NCBI GenBank assembly: GCA_020633435.1
Contig: JACKDP010000003.1
Coordinates: 744,001-808,000, forward strand
Direction: 5' to 3'
DNA from: Myxococcales bacterium
GTDB lineage: Bacteria; Myxococcota_A; Bradymonadia; UBA7976; UBA1532
Length of the DNA stretch: 64,000 nucleotides
In this document: positions 8,405 through 19,800 of the stretch, piece after piece
How positions within the stretch are numbered: the first letter of the stretch is position 1
Layout: each line of letters opens with the position of its first letter
Made by a program: the position numbers and the translations under genes
The notes under the pieces: model-generated
Databases searched by the model: none
What the model was told of the DNA's origin: nothing
The model's input: only the letters and a program-made list of their open reading frames with translations

Positions 8405-8408
<4 letters not shown>
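7533..8408 (-). CDS. polytopic membrane protein coupled to the Ser/Thr kinase
   Basis: 291 aa from a GTG at 8408 that overlaps the kinase stop codon (GTGA). The protein has about seven or eight predicted transmembrane helices (for example LAGLGAGAIVGLLDA, LLALGLPALLFTL, LALAVVVGLVALLL, LLLLLCGAGVSGYV). A Pro/Ala-rich cytoplasmic or periplasmic tail ends the protein (EPGAAPEPASPTSAP). The layout resembles the N-terminal membrane half of myxobacterial sulfatase-like proteins, but no sulfatase domain follows, so this is only a resemblance. Translational coupling suggests it works with, or is a target of, the kinase. Confidence 0.75.
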
Positions 8409-10144
<1,736 letters not shown>

Positions 10145-10217
10145 GCGACCGTCTCCACGCGATCTTCGCCAACCCCTTGAAAATATTGGGTTTGTGGGCG
10201 ATGTTCGTTCTCGCCCA

Positions 10218-10246
10218 AGTATAGGTCGGCCCCGGTCGGGCCGCAA
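10218..10246 (-). promoter_or_regulatory. candidate sigma70-type promoter for the kinase operon
   Basis: On the minus strand TTGCGG (10246-10241) and TATACT (10223-10218) are separated by 17 bases. TATACT matches the -10 consensus at five of six positions. Transcription would start near 10211, leaving a leader of about 67 bases that includes an A/T-rich tract (AATATTTTCAA) unusual for this genome. Confidence 0.5.
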
Positions 10247-10329
10247 GGAAACCGCGCGGGCCGGGGCCCTGGACTTCGGCGGCGCGGTGGCCGACTCTAG
10301 GGGGCGTGGGGTCGTGAGGGGTTCGGTCC

Positions 10330-10668
10330 GTGGTGCTGCTCGTCTGCATCTTGAAGGATTACCGGCGGGTCGAGGATCTGCTCCTCGGCTTCGTGGGCCT
10401 GGGCATCACCGGCGCGACCGTCGTGGAGGCCCGCGGCATGGGGCAGATCATCAGCGACGAGCACCCGCTCTTCGTGTCCATCCGCGGCCTCTTCCCCGGC
10501 TCCCTGCGCGAGTCGCACCTCGTGTTCTCGGTGACGGACGCCGGGCGCGCCCAGGCCGGCCTCGGCCTCTTCGAGCAGATCGCCGGCGACGTCGATCAGC
10601 CCGGGACGGGGGTGGCGTTCACGCTGCCGGTCGGCGAGGTCCGCGGCCTGGCCCGCGAGATCGAGTAG
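10330..10668 (+). CDS. P-II-like protein
   Basis: 112 aa from a GTG start. The fold-defining phrase GFVGLGITGATVVEARGMG matches the beta1-alpha1-beta2 region of GlnB/GlnK (GITGMTVTEVKGFG). The C-terminal strand (VAFTLPVGEV) corresponds to the P-II beta strand that closes the trimer. The T-loop region is altered: the uridylylated-tyrosine context YRGAEY is missing and replaced by SDEHPLFVSIRGLFPG. It is therefore a P-II-like relative rather than a standard nitrogen sensor. Such proteins often bind adenine nucleotides and regulate a neighbouring membrane or enzyme partner. Its neighbours, a kinase (divergent) and a thiol oxidoreductase (downstream), do not reveal the partner. Confidence 0.75.
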   Translation: MVLLVCILKDYRRVEDLLLGFVGLGITGATVVEARGMGQIISDEHPLFVSIRGLFPGSLRESHLVFSVTDAGRAQAGLGLFEQIAGDVDQPGTGVAFTLPVGEVRGLAREIE

Positions 10669-10797
10669 GCCGCCCAGGGTCCACCCCGTCGCGATTCCTC
10701 GCAGAGATGACCGCCAGCCGCTACCATCGGCGCCTCGACTGGCGGGCCCGGGCCCGGGGAGTGGACGGTGGATCCTGCAAGCGCTGGTGGCGGCCGG

Positions 10798-11973
10798 ATG
10801 AGGCTCGGCTTCTATCTCTTCACCGCGTTCGCCGCGGCAGGGGTGTACGTCTCCGAGCTGCTGGTGACGACCCATGTGCAGGCCGTCTTCGCCAACGGCG
10901 GTGACACCGGCATCTGCGCGGCCCTCGGCGGCGGCTGCTCCGACGCCGCCCGCAGCGGCCTGTCCAACCTGTTCGGGCTGCCCATCGCCGTCCTGGGCGA
11001 GGCCTTCTACCTGGTGCTCATCCTCATCGCCGGCCTGCGCCGCTTCGCCCCCGACAAGGTGAAGGGCCTGGCCGACGTGGTGTTCTTCTCGACGCTCCTG
11101 GGGGTGCTCTACTCGGTCTTCCTGGGCATCGCGAGCAAGGTGACGCTGGGCAAGCTGTGCTCGCAGTGCATGCTGCTGTACGCCGTGAACACGGCCCTCT
11201 TCGCGACGGCCTGGTGGAGCCACCCGGACTCGGTGAAGACGGTGCTGCGGCGCACCTTCGGGGTCTTCGGCACCGGGGGCTTCTGGGTGACGGCGGTGAT
11301 GATGGCCGTGGCCACCCTGGCGACCCAGGCCGCCTACGCGTCCCGCGCCCGGGAGGCCCACGCGCGCTACCAGGCCATCCAGGAGCAGCTCGGCGGCCCG
11401 GCGAAGCACATGGACGTGGACGTGGGCGACGCCCCGGGCCGCGGGCCGGCCGACGCGCCCGTCGTCGTGGTGGAGTTCAGCGACTTCGAGTGCCCCTTCT
11501 GCTCGCGCCTGGCGGCCAACCTGAAGGAGGCGGCGGCGGCTCAGCCCGGCCTCTTCCGCTACCACTTCAAGCACTACCCCATGGACGACGCCTGCAACCC
11601 CAACATCGGGCGCAAGTTCCACGAGGACGCCTGCCGCGCGGCCATCGCGAGCGTCTGCGCGGAGCAGCAGGGGAAGTTCTGGGAGATGCACGACCACCTC
11701 TTCGAGAACCGCACGAAGCTGGGGGCCGACGATCTCTTCGGCTACGCCGAGGGCCTGGGCCTCGACATGGAGCGCTTCCGCGCCTGCGTGGACGATCCCG
11801 CCACGGTGGCCCGCATCCGCAAGGACATCGATCAGGGCCGCGCCCTGGGGGTGGGCGGGACGCCGACGTTCTTCGTGAACGGCTGGCAGATGATGGGCGC
11901 CCGCAAGGCCGAGGAGCTGCTGGGGGTGTTCGAGCAGGCGCGCCGCGATGCCCTCAAGGGCAAGCAGCCCTGA
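10798..11973 (+). CDS. VKOR-DsbA fusion (vitamin K epoxide reductase domain plus thioredoxin-like oxidoreductase)
   Basis: 391 aa from ATG 10798; a GTG at 10768 with GGGGAG upstream could add ten residues. The N-terminal half is a VKOR domain with four or more transmembrane helices: the loop cysteine pair in ICAALGGGC, the conserved Ser/Gly-rich phrase SNLFGLPIAVLGEAFY, and the quinone-site CxxC in GKLCSQCMLLY. After one more helix comes a periplasmic DsbA/DsbG-like thioredoxin domain with active site CPFC and cis-proline loop GGTPTFFVNG. The protein would oxidise cysteines of exported proteins and pass the electrons directly to quinone, doing the work of DsbA and DsbB together. Many lipoproteins in this window are rich in disulfide-type repeats, so they are plausible substrates. 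Confidence 0.93.
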   Translation: MRLGFYLFTAFAAAGVYVSELLVTTHVQAVFANGGDTGICAALGGGCSDAARSGLSNLFGLPIAVLGEAFYLVLILIAGLRRFAPDKVKGLADVVFFSTLLGVLYSVFLGIASKVTLGKLCSQCMLLYAVNTALFATAWWSHPDSVKTVLRRTFGVFGTGGFWVTAVMMAVATLATQAAYASRAREAHARYQAIQEQLGGPAKHMDVDVGDAPGRGPADAPVVVVEFSDFECPFCSRLAANLKEAAAAQPGLFRYHFKHYPMDDACNPNIGRKFHEDACRAAIASVCAEQQGKFWEMHDHLFENRTKLGADDLFGYAEGLGLDMERFRACVDDPATVARIRKDIDQGRALGVGGTPTFFVNGWQMMGARKAEELLGVFEQARRDALKGKQP

Positions 11974-11982
11974 AGCGTGGGC

Positions 11983-12276
11983 TCAGGCGGTGGGGCCCCG
12001 GCGCAGCCGGCTGATCTCGGCCTCGAGCGTCGCGAGGCGCGCTTCGAGGCCGGCGACGTGCTGATCGCGGGCCTTGAGCGTCTCTTCGGCCGCGGCGCGC
12101 ATGGCCCGGCGGGCCGTCCGGCAGACCTGGCGCGTGAGGCCGGTGTGCTCGCCCAGGAAGCGCCGCCACTCGTCGACGATGAGCCGCGCCGGGCCCTCGC
12201 CGAGCCCATCGAGGCCGCGCAGCCAGGGGTTGGGGCGGGGGGCGTCATCCCCCTTCGGGCGCTGATCGTCGTTCAC
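11983..12276 (-). CDS. small coiled-coil protein of unknown function
   Basis: 97 aa from GTG 12276, chosen because GGAGG lies four to five bases upstream; longer upstream starts lack this. The N-terminal part is polar, then a helical segment (LIVDEWRRFLGEHTGLTRQV) leads into a heptad-patterned coiled coil (HVAGLEARLATLEAEISRL) at the C-terminus. The size and layout recall PhaE-like or phasin-associated small proteins, but this is not firm. It is convergent with the VKOR-DsbA gene and divergent from the HAD phosphatase gene. Confidence 0.7.
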   Translation of the reverse strand: MNDDQRPKGDDAPRPNPWLRGLDGLGEGPARLIVDEWRRFLGEHTGLTRQVCRTARRAMRAAAEETLKARDQHVAGLEARLATLEAEISRLRRGPTA

Positions 12277-12373
12277 AGGTCCTCCGAGCGGCGGCAGTTT
12301 GACCCAAACGGCCCCGCGGATCCAGTGTGTCGCCCCGCGCCGGCCTGCCCGGCGGACTTCCCCGGGAGGGAGC

Positions 12374-13201
12374 GTGGCCGTGAACCAGGCCCTTGAGTCC
12401 CGTCTGGCCGGCGTGCGCGCCTGCCTCTTCGACATGGATGGCACCCTCTACGTCGGCGGGCGCGCCATGGAGGGGGCGGTCGAGCTCCTGGCCGCCGTCC
12501 GCGACCAGCCCCACCTCGTCCTGACGAACAACTCGTCGCGCTCCCGGGACGTCTACCGCGACCGGCTGGCGGCCCTCGGCATGACCGTGGCGCTGGACCA
12601 GGTGCTCACCTCGGGGGAGGCGAGCGCGGACTGGCTCTTCCACCACACCGCCCTGCGGCGGCCCTACGTCCTGGGGACCCCGGCGCTGGTCGAGGCCTGC
12701 GAGCGCGCGGGCCTGACGCCCGTGGACGAGCGCGGCGATCCCGACTGCGTGCTGCTGGGCTTCGACACGACGCTGACCTACGCCCGGCTTGCCGAGGCCT
12801 GCCTGCTGGTGGCGGCCGGCCTGCCGTACTACGCCACCCACGCGGACCGGACGTGCATCGATCCCCGGGGCCTGCTGCCCGACGCGGGGGGCCTCATCGC
12901 GGCCGTCGAGGTGACCACCAGCAAGCGGCCCGTCGTGCTGGGGAAGCCCGAGAAGAGCATGTGCGACGCGGGGTTGCGCCGCCTGGGGGCCACCGCCGCC
13001 GAGACGCTCATCCTGGGCGACCAGCTCGACACGGACATGACGCTCGGCCTGCGCCATGGCCTGCTGGCCGTCCTCACCATGACCGGCGAGGTCAGCGCCG
13101 CCCACCTGGCCGCCAGCGACGTGCGGCCCGATCTGGTGGTGCAGAGCCCCGCCGAGCTGCTGGCGCTGCTGCGCCAGGCGGGGGCCCCGGTCGTCCGATG
13201 A
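12374..13201 (+). CDS. HAD-IIA family hydrolase (NagD/4-nitrophenylphosphatase-like)
   Basis: 275 aa from GTG 12374, with GGAGG four to five bases upstream; GTG 12380 is an alternative. The nucleophile motif FDMDGTLYVGG has Asp20 and Asp22. Motif II is LTNNSS, and the C2-type cap sits between motifs II and III, as in HAD-IIA enzymes. The lysine motif lies in VVLGKPEKSM and the metal-binding end motif in ILGDQLDTDM. These enzymes dephosphorylate small metabolites such as phosphoglycolate, nucleotides or sugar phosphates in the cytoplasm. It is followed 40 bases later by a phosphatidyltransferase gene. A role in lipid or metabolite repair is possible, but the substrate cannot be read from sequence. 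Confidence 0.9.
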   Translation: MAVNQALESRLAGVRACLFDMDGTLYVGGRAMEGAVELLAAVRDQPHLVLTNNSSRSRDVYRDRLAALGMTVALDQVLTSGEASADWLFHHTALRRPYVLGTPALVEACERAGLTPVDERGDPDCVLLGFDTTLTYARLAEACLLVAAGLPYYATHADRTCIDPRGLLPDAGGLIAAVEVTTSKRPVVLGKPEKSMCDAGLRRLGATAAETLILGDQLDTDMTLGLRHGLLAVLTMTGEVSAAHLAASDVRPDLVVQSPAELLALLRQAGAPVVR

Positions 13202-13241
13202 CGGTGGCCCGGCCGCAGGGAATCGGGTAGGAACTGCGCCC

Positions 13242-13823
13242 ATGCCGCACTTCGCCAAAGACATCCGCACCGTCCCCAACCAGATCACCCTCGCGCGCAT
13301 CGTGCTGCTGGGGGTCGGGGTCGCCTGCTACTTCCAGGGGCAGATCGGCCTGGGCCTGATCTTCGGCGCCCTCGCCGGCGTGACGGACTACCTCGACGGC
13401 ATCATCGCGCGCCGGACGGGGCAGGTGACGTACCTGGGGGCCATCCTGGACCAGTTCTCCGACCTGCTGCTGGAGGCCACCTGCCTGCTGCTGCTGGTGG
13501 AGCACCCGCTGGGGCCGCCGCCGTGGCTGCTGCTCGTCTACCTCTTCCGGGAGTTCTGGGCGACGACCATCCGCCGGTTCATGGCGGCCCATGGCATCGA
13601 CATCAAGAGCAGCTTCCTGGGCAAGCTCAAGACCAACATGGTGGGCTGGGGCTTCATCCCCTGGTTCGTCTATGTGACCGACTTCATTCCGGTTATCGGG
13701 CCGTACGCCCACATCCTCGGCATGATCGGCCTCTACGGCGGGCTGGCGGTGGGCTACGTGAGCGGCTGGCAGTACACCCGCCAGTTCATCGCGGGCTACG
13801 ACAAGCTGGAGTCGGCCGACTGA
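13242..13823 (+). CDS. CDP-alcohol phosphatidyltransferase (PgsA-like)
   Basis: 193 aa integral membrane enzyme. The family signature DG(x2)AR(x8)G(x3)D(x3)D is complete: DGIIAR, then G, AILD and QFSD. The N-terminus VPNQITLARI matches the PgsA/Pcs start, and about five or six hydrophobic helices follow. The enzyme transfers a phosphatidyl group from CDP-diacylglycerol to an alcohol, producing phosphatidylglycerolphosphate, phosphatidylinositol-phosphate or similar. The sequence does not settle which alcohol is used. It follows the HAD phosphatase, which could hydrolyse a phosphorylated product such as PGP. Its stop is three bases from that of the convergent pentapeptide gene. Confidence 0.9.
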   Translation: MPHFAKDIRTVPNQITLARIVLLGVGVACYFQGQIGLGLIFGALAGVTDYLDGIIARRTGQVTYLGAILDQFSDLLLEATCLLLLVEHPLGPPPWLLLVYLFREFWATTIRRFMAAHGIDIKSSFLGKLKTNMVGWGFIPWFVYVTDFIPVIGPYAHILGMIGLYGGLAVGYVSGWQYTRQFIAGYDKLESAD

Positions 13824-13826
13824 GGC

Positions 13827-16800
13827 TCAGGGGCAGGCCGGCGCCCCGACGCAGCCCGGATCGAGGCAGTCGGCCAGGCCGTCCCCGTCGTTGTCCTGGG
13901 CGTCGCCGCAGAGGGCGCCGATCTCGCAGTTGGGCGAGGGGTTGCAGCCCACGTCCCGGCAGTCGACGTTCCCATCCCCGTCGTTGTCGATGCCATCCAG
14001 GCACAGGGGGCCCGCCTCGCCCGGCAGATCCGGGTTGGGGGCGCCGCCCATGGCCGGGGGCTCGGGCGGCCCCTCGAAGAGGTGGCAGTCGGGCGGGTCG
14101 CCGGCGTTGGTGATGCAGCGGCCGTCGTCCTCGCGCAGCGGGCAGATGGTGTCCACCGAGAGGGTGGCCTCGGCGGCGTCCAGGTCGGCCGTCTCCGTCT
14201 CGAAGCCGCTGCCGCACAGGTTGGCGCCGGTGAAGTTTACGGCCTCGAAGGTGCCGGGCAGGCCCAGGCTGTTGGTCAGATCGGCGCGGATGAAGACGGT
14301 GGCGTTGAGGACGCTGCCGTGGAGCGAGGCCCCCCGCAGCAGGGCCCCCGTGAAGTTGGCGCGGCGCAGGTTGGCGCTCACCAGGGAGGCGCCGTCCAGG
14401 ATGGCCCCGGGGGCGTCGGCGAGCTCCAGGTTGGCGTTGGCCAGGGCCGCCCGCGTCAGATCGGTGCCCACCAGGCGGCTCTGGGTGAGGTTGGCCGACG
14501 AGAGGTTGGCGCGCGTGAGGTTGGCCCCCGCGAGGTCGGCCAGGCGCAGGGAGGTGCCGGCGCCGACGCGGGGCTCCAGGCGGGCGTCGACGAGCGAGGC
14601 GTTCGTGAGCACGACCTCGTTGAGCACGGCGTCGCGCAGGTCGGCCGCCGTGAGCAGCGCCCCGTCCAGGCGCGCCCGGGTGAGGTTGGCGGCCTCGAGG
14701 CGGGCGTTGGCCATGCGGGCGCGCAGGAACCGGGCGTCGAGCAGGTTGGCCCGCTCCAGCCGCGCGCTCGTGAAGTCGGTGTCGGGCTGAGAGAGGCTCT
14801 GCAGGGCGCTGTCGCGGAGGTCGGTGCGGGCGAAGGTGACGCCGGAGAGCGTGGCGCCGGTGAGCCGCGCCGACCGCATGCCGGCGGCGGTGAAGTTCAC
14901 GGTGGTCAGGCTGGCGCCCGACAGGTCGACGTCGCCGAGCAGGGCCGGTCGATCGGACTCGGAGAAGTCCACCCGGAGCAGCAGGGCCTGGCGCATGTCG
15001 GCCACGGCGTCGAGCTGGGCGCCGCGCAGATCCACGTCCACGAGGCGCGCGCAGGCCAGGTTGGCCGGCGGGTTGGCCCGCATCAGGGCGACGAGGGTGG
15101 CCTGGCGGTACACCCCCTGGCCGTCGGCGCCCGACCGGGGGAACGGCATGTCGCGGTTGGTGCTGGCGCCGCCGAGCAGGGCCCCCTCGAAGTCGGCCTG
15201 GCAGTAGTCGACGCCGGCCAGCTCGGCCTGGTCGAAGCGCGCGCCGCGCAGGTTGGCGCCGCGCAGCACCAGCGGGTTGTCGGGGGAGGCGGTGCGGCCC
15301 ACGAGGGTGGCCCCCGCCAGGTTGGCGCCGGTGAGATCGGCCCCGTCGAGCTGGCCCGCGCCCAGGTTGTCGGCCGCGCCGAGCCGGGCGTTGCGGAAGT
15401 CGCCGGCCGGCATGATGGCGTTGCGGAGGTCGGCGCCGACCAGGCGCGCGCCGCTGAAGCGGGCGTCGTCGAGGCGGACGTTGGAGAGGTTGGCCGCGCT
15501 CAGGTCGGCGTCGGTGAACAGGGCGCCGTCCATCCGTGCGGTGCGCAGGTCGATGCCGCCGGTGAGGCGGGCCCCGGTGAGGGTGGCGCCGCGCAGGTCG
15601 CAGCTGGCCATGAGGGCGCGGTCGAAGCCGACGCCCGCGAGGTTCAGGCCCCGCAGATCGACGCCCACGAGGTCGGTGCCGCGCGTCCCGAAGGAGAGGT
15701 CGGCGTTGGTGAAGACGGCCTGGGCCACCACCGCGGGCTCGCAGAGGACGTTGGCCTCGTAGCCGCGGCAGAGGACCTCGTCGCGGCAGCAGCCGAGGAG
15801 GGCGCCGTTGAGGCGGGCCGCCTGCAGGTTGGCCTGCCGGAGGTTGGCCGAGCGCAGGTCGGCGAGGCCCAGGTTGGCCTCCGTGAGGATGGCGTTCGCG
15901 AGGTTGGCGCGGGCGAGGCCGGCGCGGGCCATCTGGGCGCGCAGCAACCGCGCGCCGCTGAGATCGGCGCCGGCCACCGAGAGGCCGTCCGCCCGGACGC
16001 GCTCCATGTCGGCGCCCGCCAGGATGGTGACGGGGGCGACGTCGGGGGCCACGCAGAAGCCGCGGGCGCAGCGGTGCTGGTCGTCGCAGCCAGCGCCGTC
16101 GGCGCAGAAGCCGGTGCCGCCGAAGGCATCGGTGAGGTCGCCGGCCACCATCGACACGTCGCGGATGCGCGTCTCGGTGAGGTTGGCGCGGACGAGCTTG
16201 ATGCCCGGGGCGGTGGCGACGGCGCCCGTGTTGGGGTCGTTGAGCGTGGCGCGGGACAGGTCGGCGTCGGTGAAGTCGGCGTTGGTCAGATCGGCGCCGC
16301 CGAGGCGCGTCTGCTTGAGCGAGGCCCGCACGAAGAGGGTGTTGCGGAAGATGCGACCGCGCAGGTCGGCGCCGTCCAGGTTCGCGCCGCTGAGCAGGGC
16401 GCCCGAGGCGTCGAAGTTGGCGGTGCCGCGGATGATGGCGATGAGCCGGGCCTGGCTGTAGCGGCCGTCGGGGCCGGTGCCGGCGCGGACCCAGCCGGGC
16501 AGATTCCCCAGCACTCTCGAGAGGTTGGCGCCCTCGAAGTTGGCGTGGGTGAGGTCGGCCCCCGTCAGATCGGCGCCGTCGAGGTTGGCCCCCGACAGGT
16601 TGGCCTCGGCCAGGTTGGCGCCCCGCAGGTCGGCGCCAGAGAGGTTGGCCCCGGTGAAGTTGGCCCCGGTCATGTCGAGGCCGCGCAGGTCGGCGCCGCG
16701 CAGGTCGATGCCCGAGAGATCGGCGCCGGGCCCGATGGCGCGGTTCGGGCCGAAGAGCTGGCAGTTGCTCAGGCGCTCGGCCGTGACGAGGCAGTCGCCG

Positions 16801-19800
16801 TTGTCATCCTTGGGCGGGCAGACGGTGTCGGGGCTGATGGTGACGCCCTCCCACTCCTCGGGGGGGTTGAAGGTGCCCCAGCGCACGCCGCAGAGGTTGG
16901 CCCCCGAGAAGTCGGCGCCGCGCACGTCGCCCGGCTCGCCCAGCGCGTCGAGGAACCGCACGCCCGTCAGGTCGGTGTTGTTGAACACCACGCCGTGCAG
17001 GCTCGCGCCCGCCAGCAGGGAGCCGCTCAGGTTGCCCTCGGTGAAGTCGGTGTTCACCAGGCGCGCGGCCGCGAAGTTGCCGCCGGCGGCGCTGGCCAGG
17101 TTGAAGTCGGCGTCGCCGAGGTCGGCGTTGGCGAGGACGACCTGGTTGAGGGTGGCGCGGCTGGCGAGGGCGCTGGTCATCACCGCGCCCGTCATCTCGG
17201 TGCCCACCAGGATGGCGCTCTGGAGGCGGGTCGTGACCATGGACACGCCCGTGGCGATGGCGGCGGTGAAGTCGGCCTCCCGCAGGTCGGCGCCGTCGAA
17301 GTTGGCGCCCCGCAGATCGGCCTCGCGGAAGCTCGCCCCGACGAGGACGACCTCGGACAGGTTGGCCTCCGTGAGGATGGCCTCGTTGAAGATGGCCCCG
17401 GTGAGGTCGGTGCCGGGCGCGGCCTGGACGCGGGTGAGGTTCGCCTCGAAGAAGTTGGCGCCCGGCGCGCGGCCGAGGATGGCCCCCGTCAGGTTGGCGC
17501 CGGTGAAGTCGGCCCGGGACAGGTCCTCGGCGGAGAGGTCGCGCCCCGCCAGGTTCACCCCGCGCAGGTTGGCGTCGGGGCCGAGGGGCGGGTTGCCGAA
17601 GAGGCGGCAGCTCAGGAGCATGCCGGTGCCCGCCGTGGCGGCGGTGACGGGGCACTCGCCGATCTCGTTCTTGGGCGGGCAGATGGTGGCGGCGCTCAGG
17701 GTGGCGCCGTTCCAGTTGGCGCGGTCGTCGAACTCGCCCCAGCGGACGCCGCAGAGGTTGGCGCCCTCCAGGTTCACCCCGCGGAAGTCGACCGGGCGGC
17801 CGGTGGCGTTCTTGAGGCTGGCCCCGGACAGGTTGGTGTTGCGCAGGATGGTGCGCTCCAGGGCGGCCTCCTCCAGGTTGGCCCCGGTCAGCGCCGCCGC
17901 CGTCAGGTCGGTGCGCACGAGGGCGCCGCGGTTGAGCTGGGCGCCCACCATGGAGGCGCCGGTGGCGTTGGCGTCCGTCAGGTTGATCTGGGCCAGCTTG
18001 CCGTTGTCGAGCAGGGCGTCCGTCAGGTCGGCGGCGCCGAGGGCGGCGGACACCATGTCGACGCCGCGGGCCTCGATGCGGGCCATGCGGGCCCCGTTGG
18101 CCACCGCGCCGGTGAGCTTGGCGCCGTTGAGGATGGCCCCCTCCATGTAGGTGCCGTTGAGGCGGGCCCCCGAGAGGTCCGCGTCGGCCAGGGGCATGGC
18201 GTTCATGCGCGCCTCGTCGAGGATGGTCCCCACGAGGGTGGTGTTGTCGAGCCGGGCGTTGTCGAAGGTGGCGCGGCTCAGGTTGGCGCTGTCGAGCGTC
18301 ACGCGGTTGGCGGTGACCCGCACCAGCTTGGCCCCCACCATCTGGGCGCCGCGGAAGCTGCTCTCGTTGATGACCGCCGCCGTCAGGTCGACGCCGGTCA
18401 TGCGCGTCGCGACGCCCTCCTTCACCTCGGCGATCACCTTGTCGAGGCGGGCGCGCTGCAGGTTCAGGTTGTCGGGGAGCTGGGCGCCCGACAGGTCGGC
18501 CTCCACCAGCCGCACGCAGTACAGGCTGTCGGGGGCGCGGGGGCCCTGCAGCGTCTCCAGCAGCGTGGCCTGCCGCCAGGTGCCGTCATCGCCCAGGCCC
18601 GTGCTCAGCCACGCCATCTCGACGTTGATCTGGGTGCTGACGAGGCGGGCCTCCTGGAAGCTGGCGCGGCAGTAGTCGGCGTTGCGCAGGTCGACGTCCC
18701 GCAGCAGGGCCTGGTTGAAGTTGGCCTCCGACAGATCGGCGGGCTGGGCGGGGGTGCCGAAGACGCCGCTGATGGTGGCGACGCTCAGGTCGGCGCCCGG
18801 CATCTGCACGCCGTCCAGGATGGCCCCCTGGATCTGGGCGCGGGCCAGGTTGGCGCCGTGCAGCTTCGTGGTGATGAGGCTGGCGCCATCCAGCTTGGCC
18901 CCCGACAGGTCGCTGCCGCGCAGCTCCAGGTTGTCGAGCAGGGCGTTCTGGAGCTGGGCGTTGGCCAGCACCGCCCCCGACAAGAAGGCGTCGCGCAGGT
19001 CGAGGCCCTGCAGGTTGGCGTCGTTCAGGCGCGCGCCGCGCATGTCGGCGCGCTGGAAGACGGTGTCGGTGGCGCGGGCGCCGGTCATGACGACGCCGCG
19101 CAGGTCCAGCTCGGCCATGTCGGTCCGGGCCGCGCGCTCGCCGGTGAGCACCACGTTGGTCAGATCGACGCCCCGCATGACCGCCGGCAGGCAGCCCTCG
19201 GGGGCGGAGCGGGCGGCGCCGCAGCGGCCCACGTCGGTGCAGCAGCCCAGGAACGCCGACTGGAGCTGGGCCCCGTTGAGGACCGCCCCCTCCAGCACCG
19301 CGCCGCGCATGTTCGCGCGCTGCAGCTCGGCGCCGCTCAGATCGGCGCGGAAGAAGTCGACGCGCTGCAGGTTCTGCCCGGTCAGCAGCGCCCCGGCCAG
19401 GTTGGCCTCGGGGAACCGCGTCGACGGCTGGATGATGGCCCGCCGCAGATCCGTGCCGGCCAGCGAGGCGGCCTCCAGCAGGGTGCCCACCAGGCGGGTG
19501 CTCACGAAGATCGTCGCGTCGTCGGCCGCGATCTGCACCAGCAGCGCCTCGTTGAGGTTGGCGCTCGTCAGGTTGGCCGCCGTCACGTCGGCCCCGGTCA
19601 GATCGGCCTTCGGGAAGTCGGCGCTCTGCAGGATGGCCGTCGACAGGATGGCCCCGGAGAGCAGGAGCTGCGGCGGCGGGTTGGCCGTCTGGCATGTCGC
19701 CCCGGACCGGCAGGGGTGGTCGAAGCGGGTGCAGCCCCCGCGGGTGTCGGCGCACAGGCTGTCGGAGGCCCACGCGAACGTGAGATCCGCCCCCGTCATG

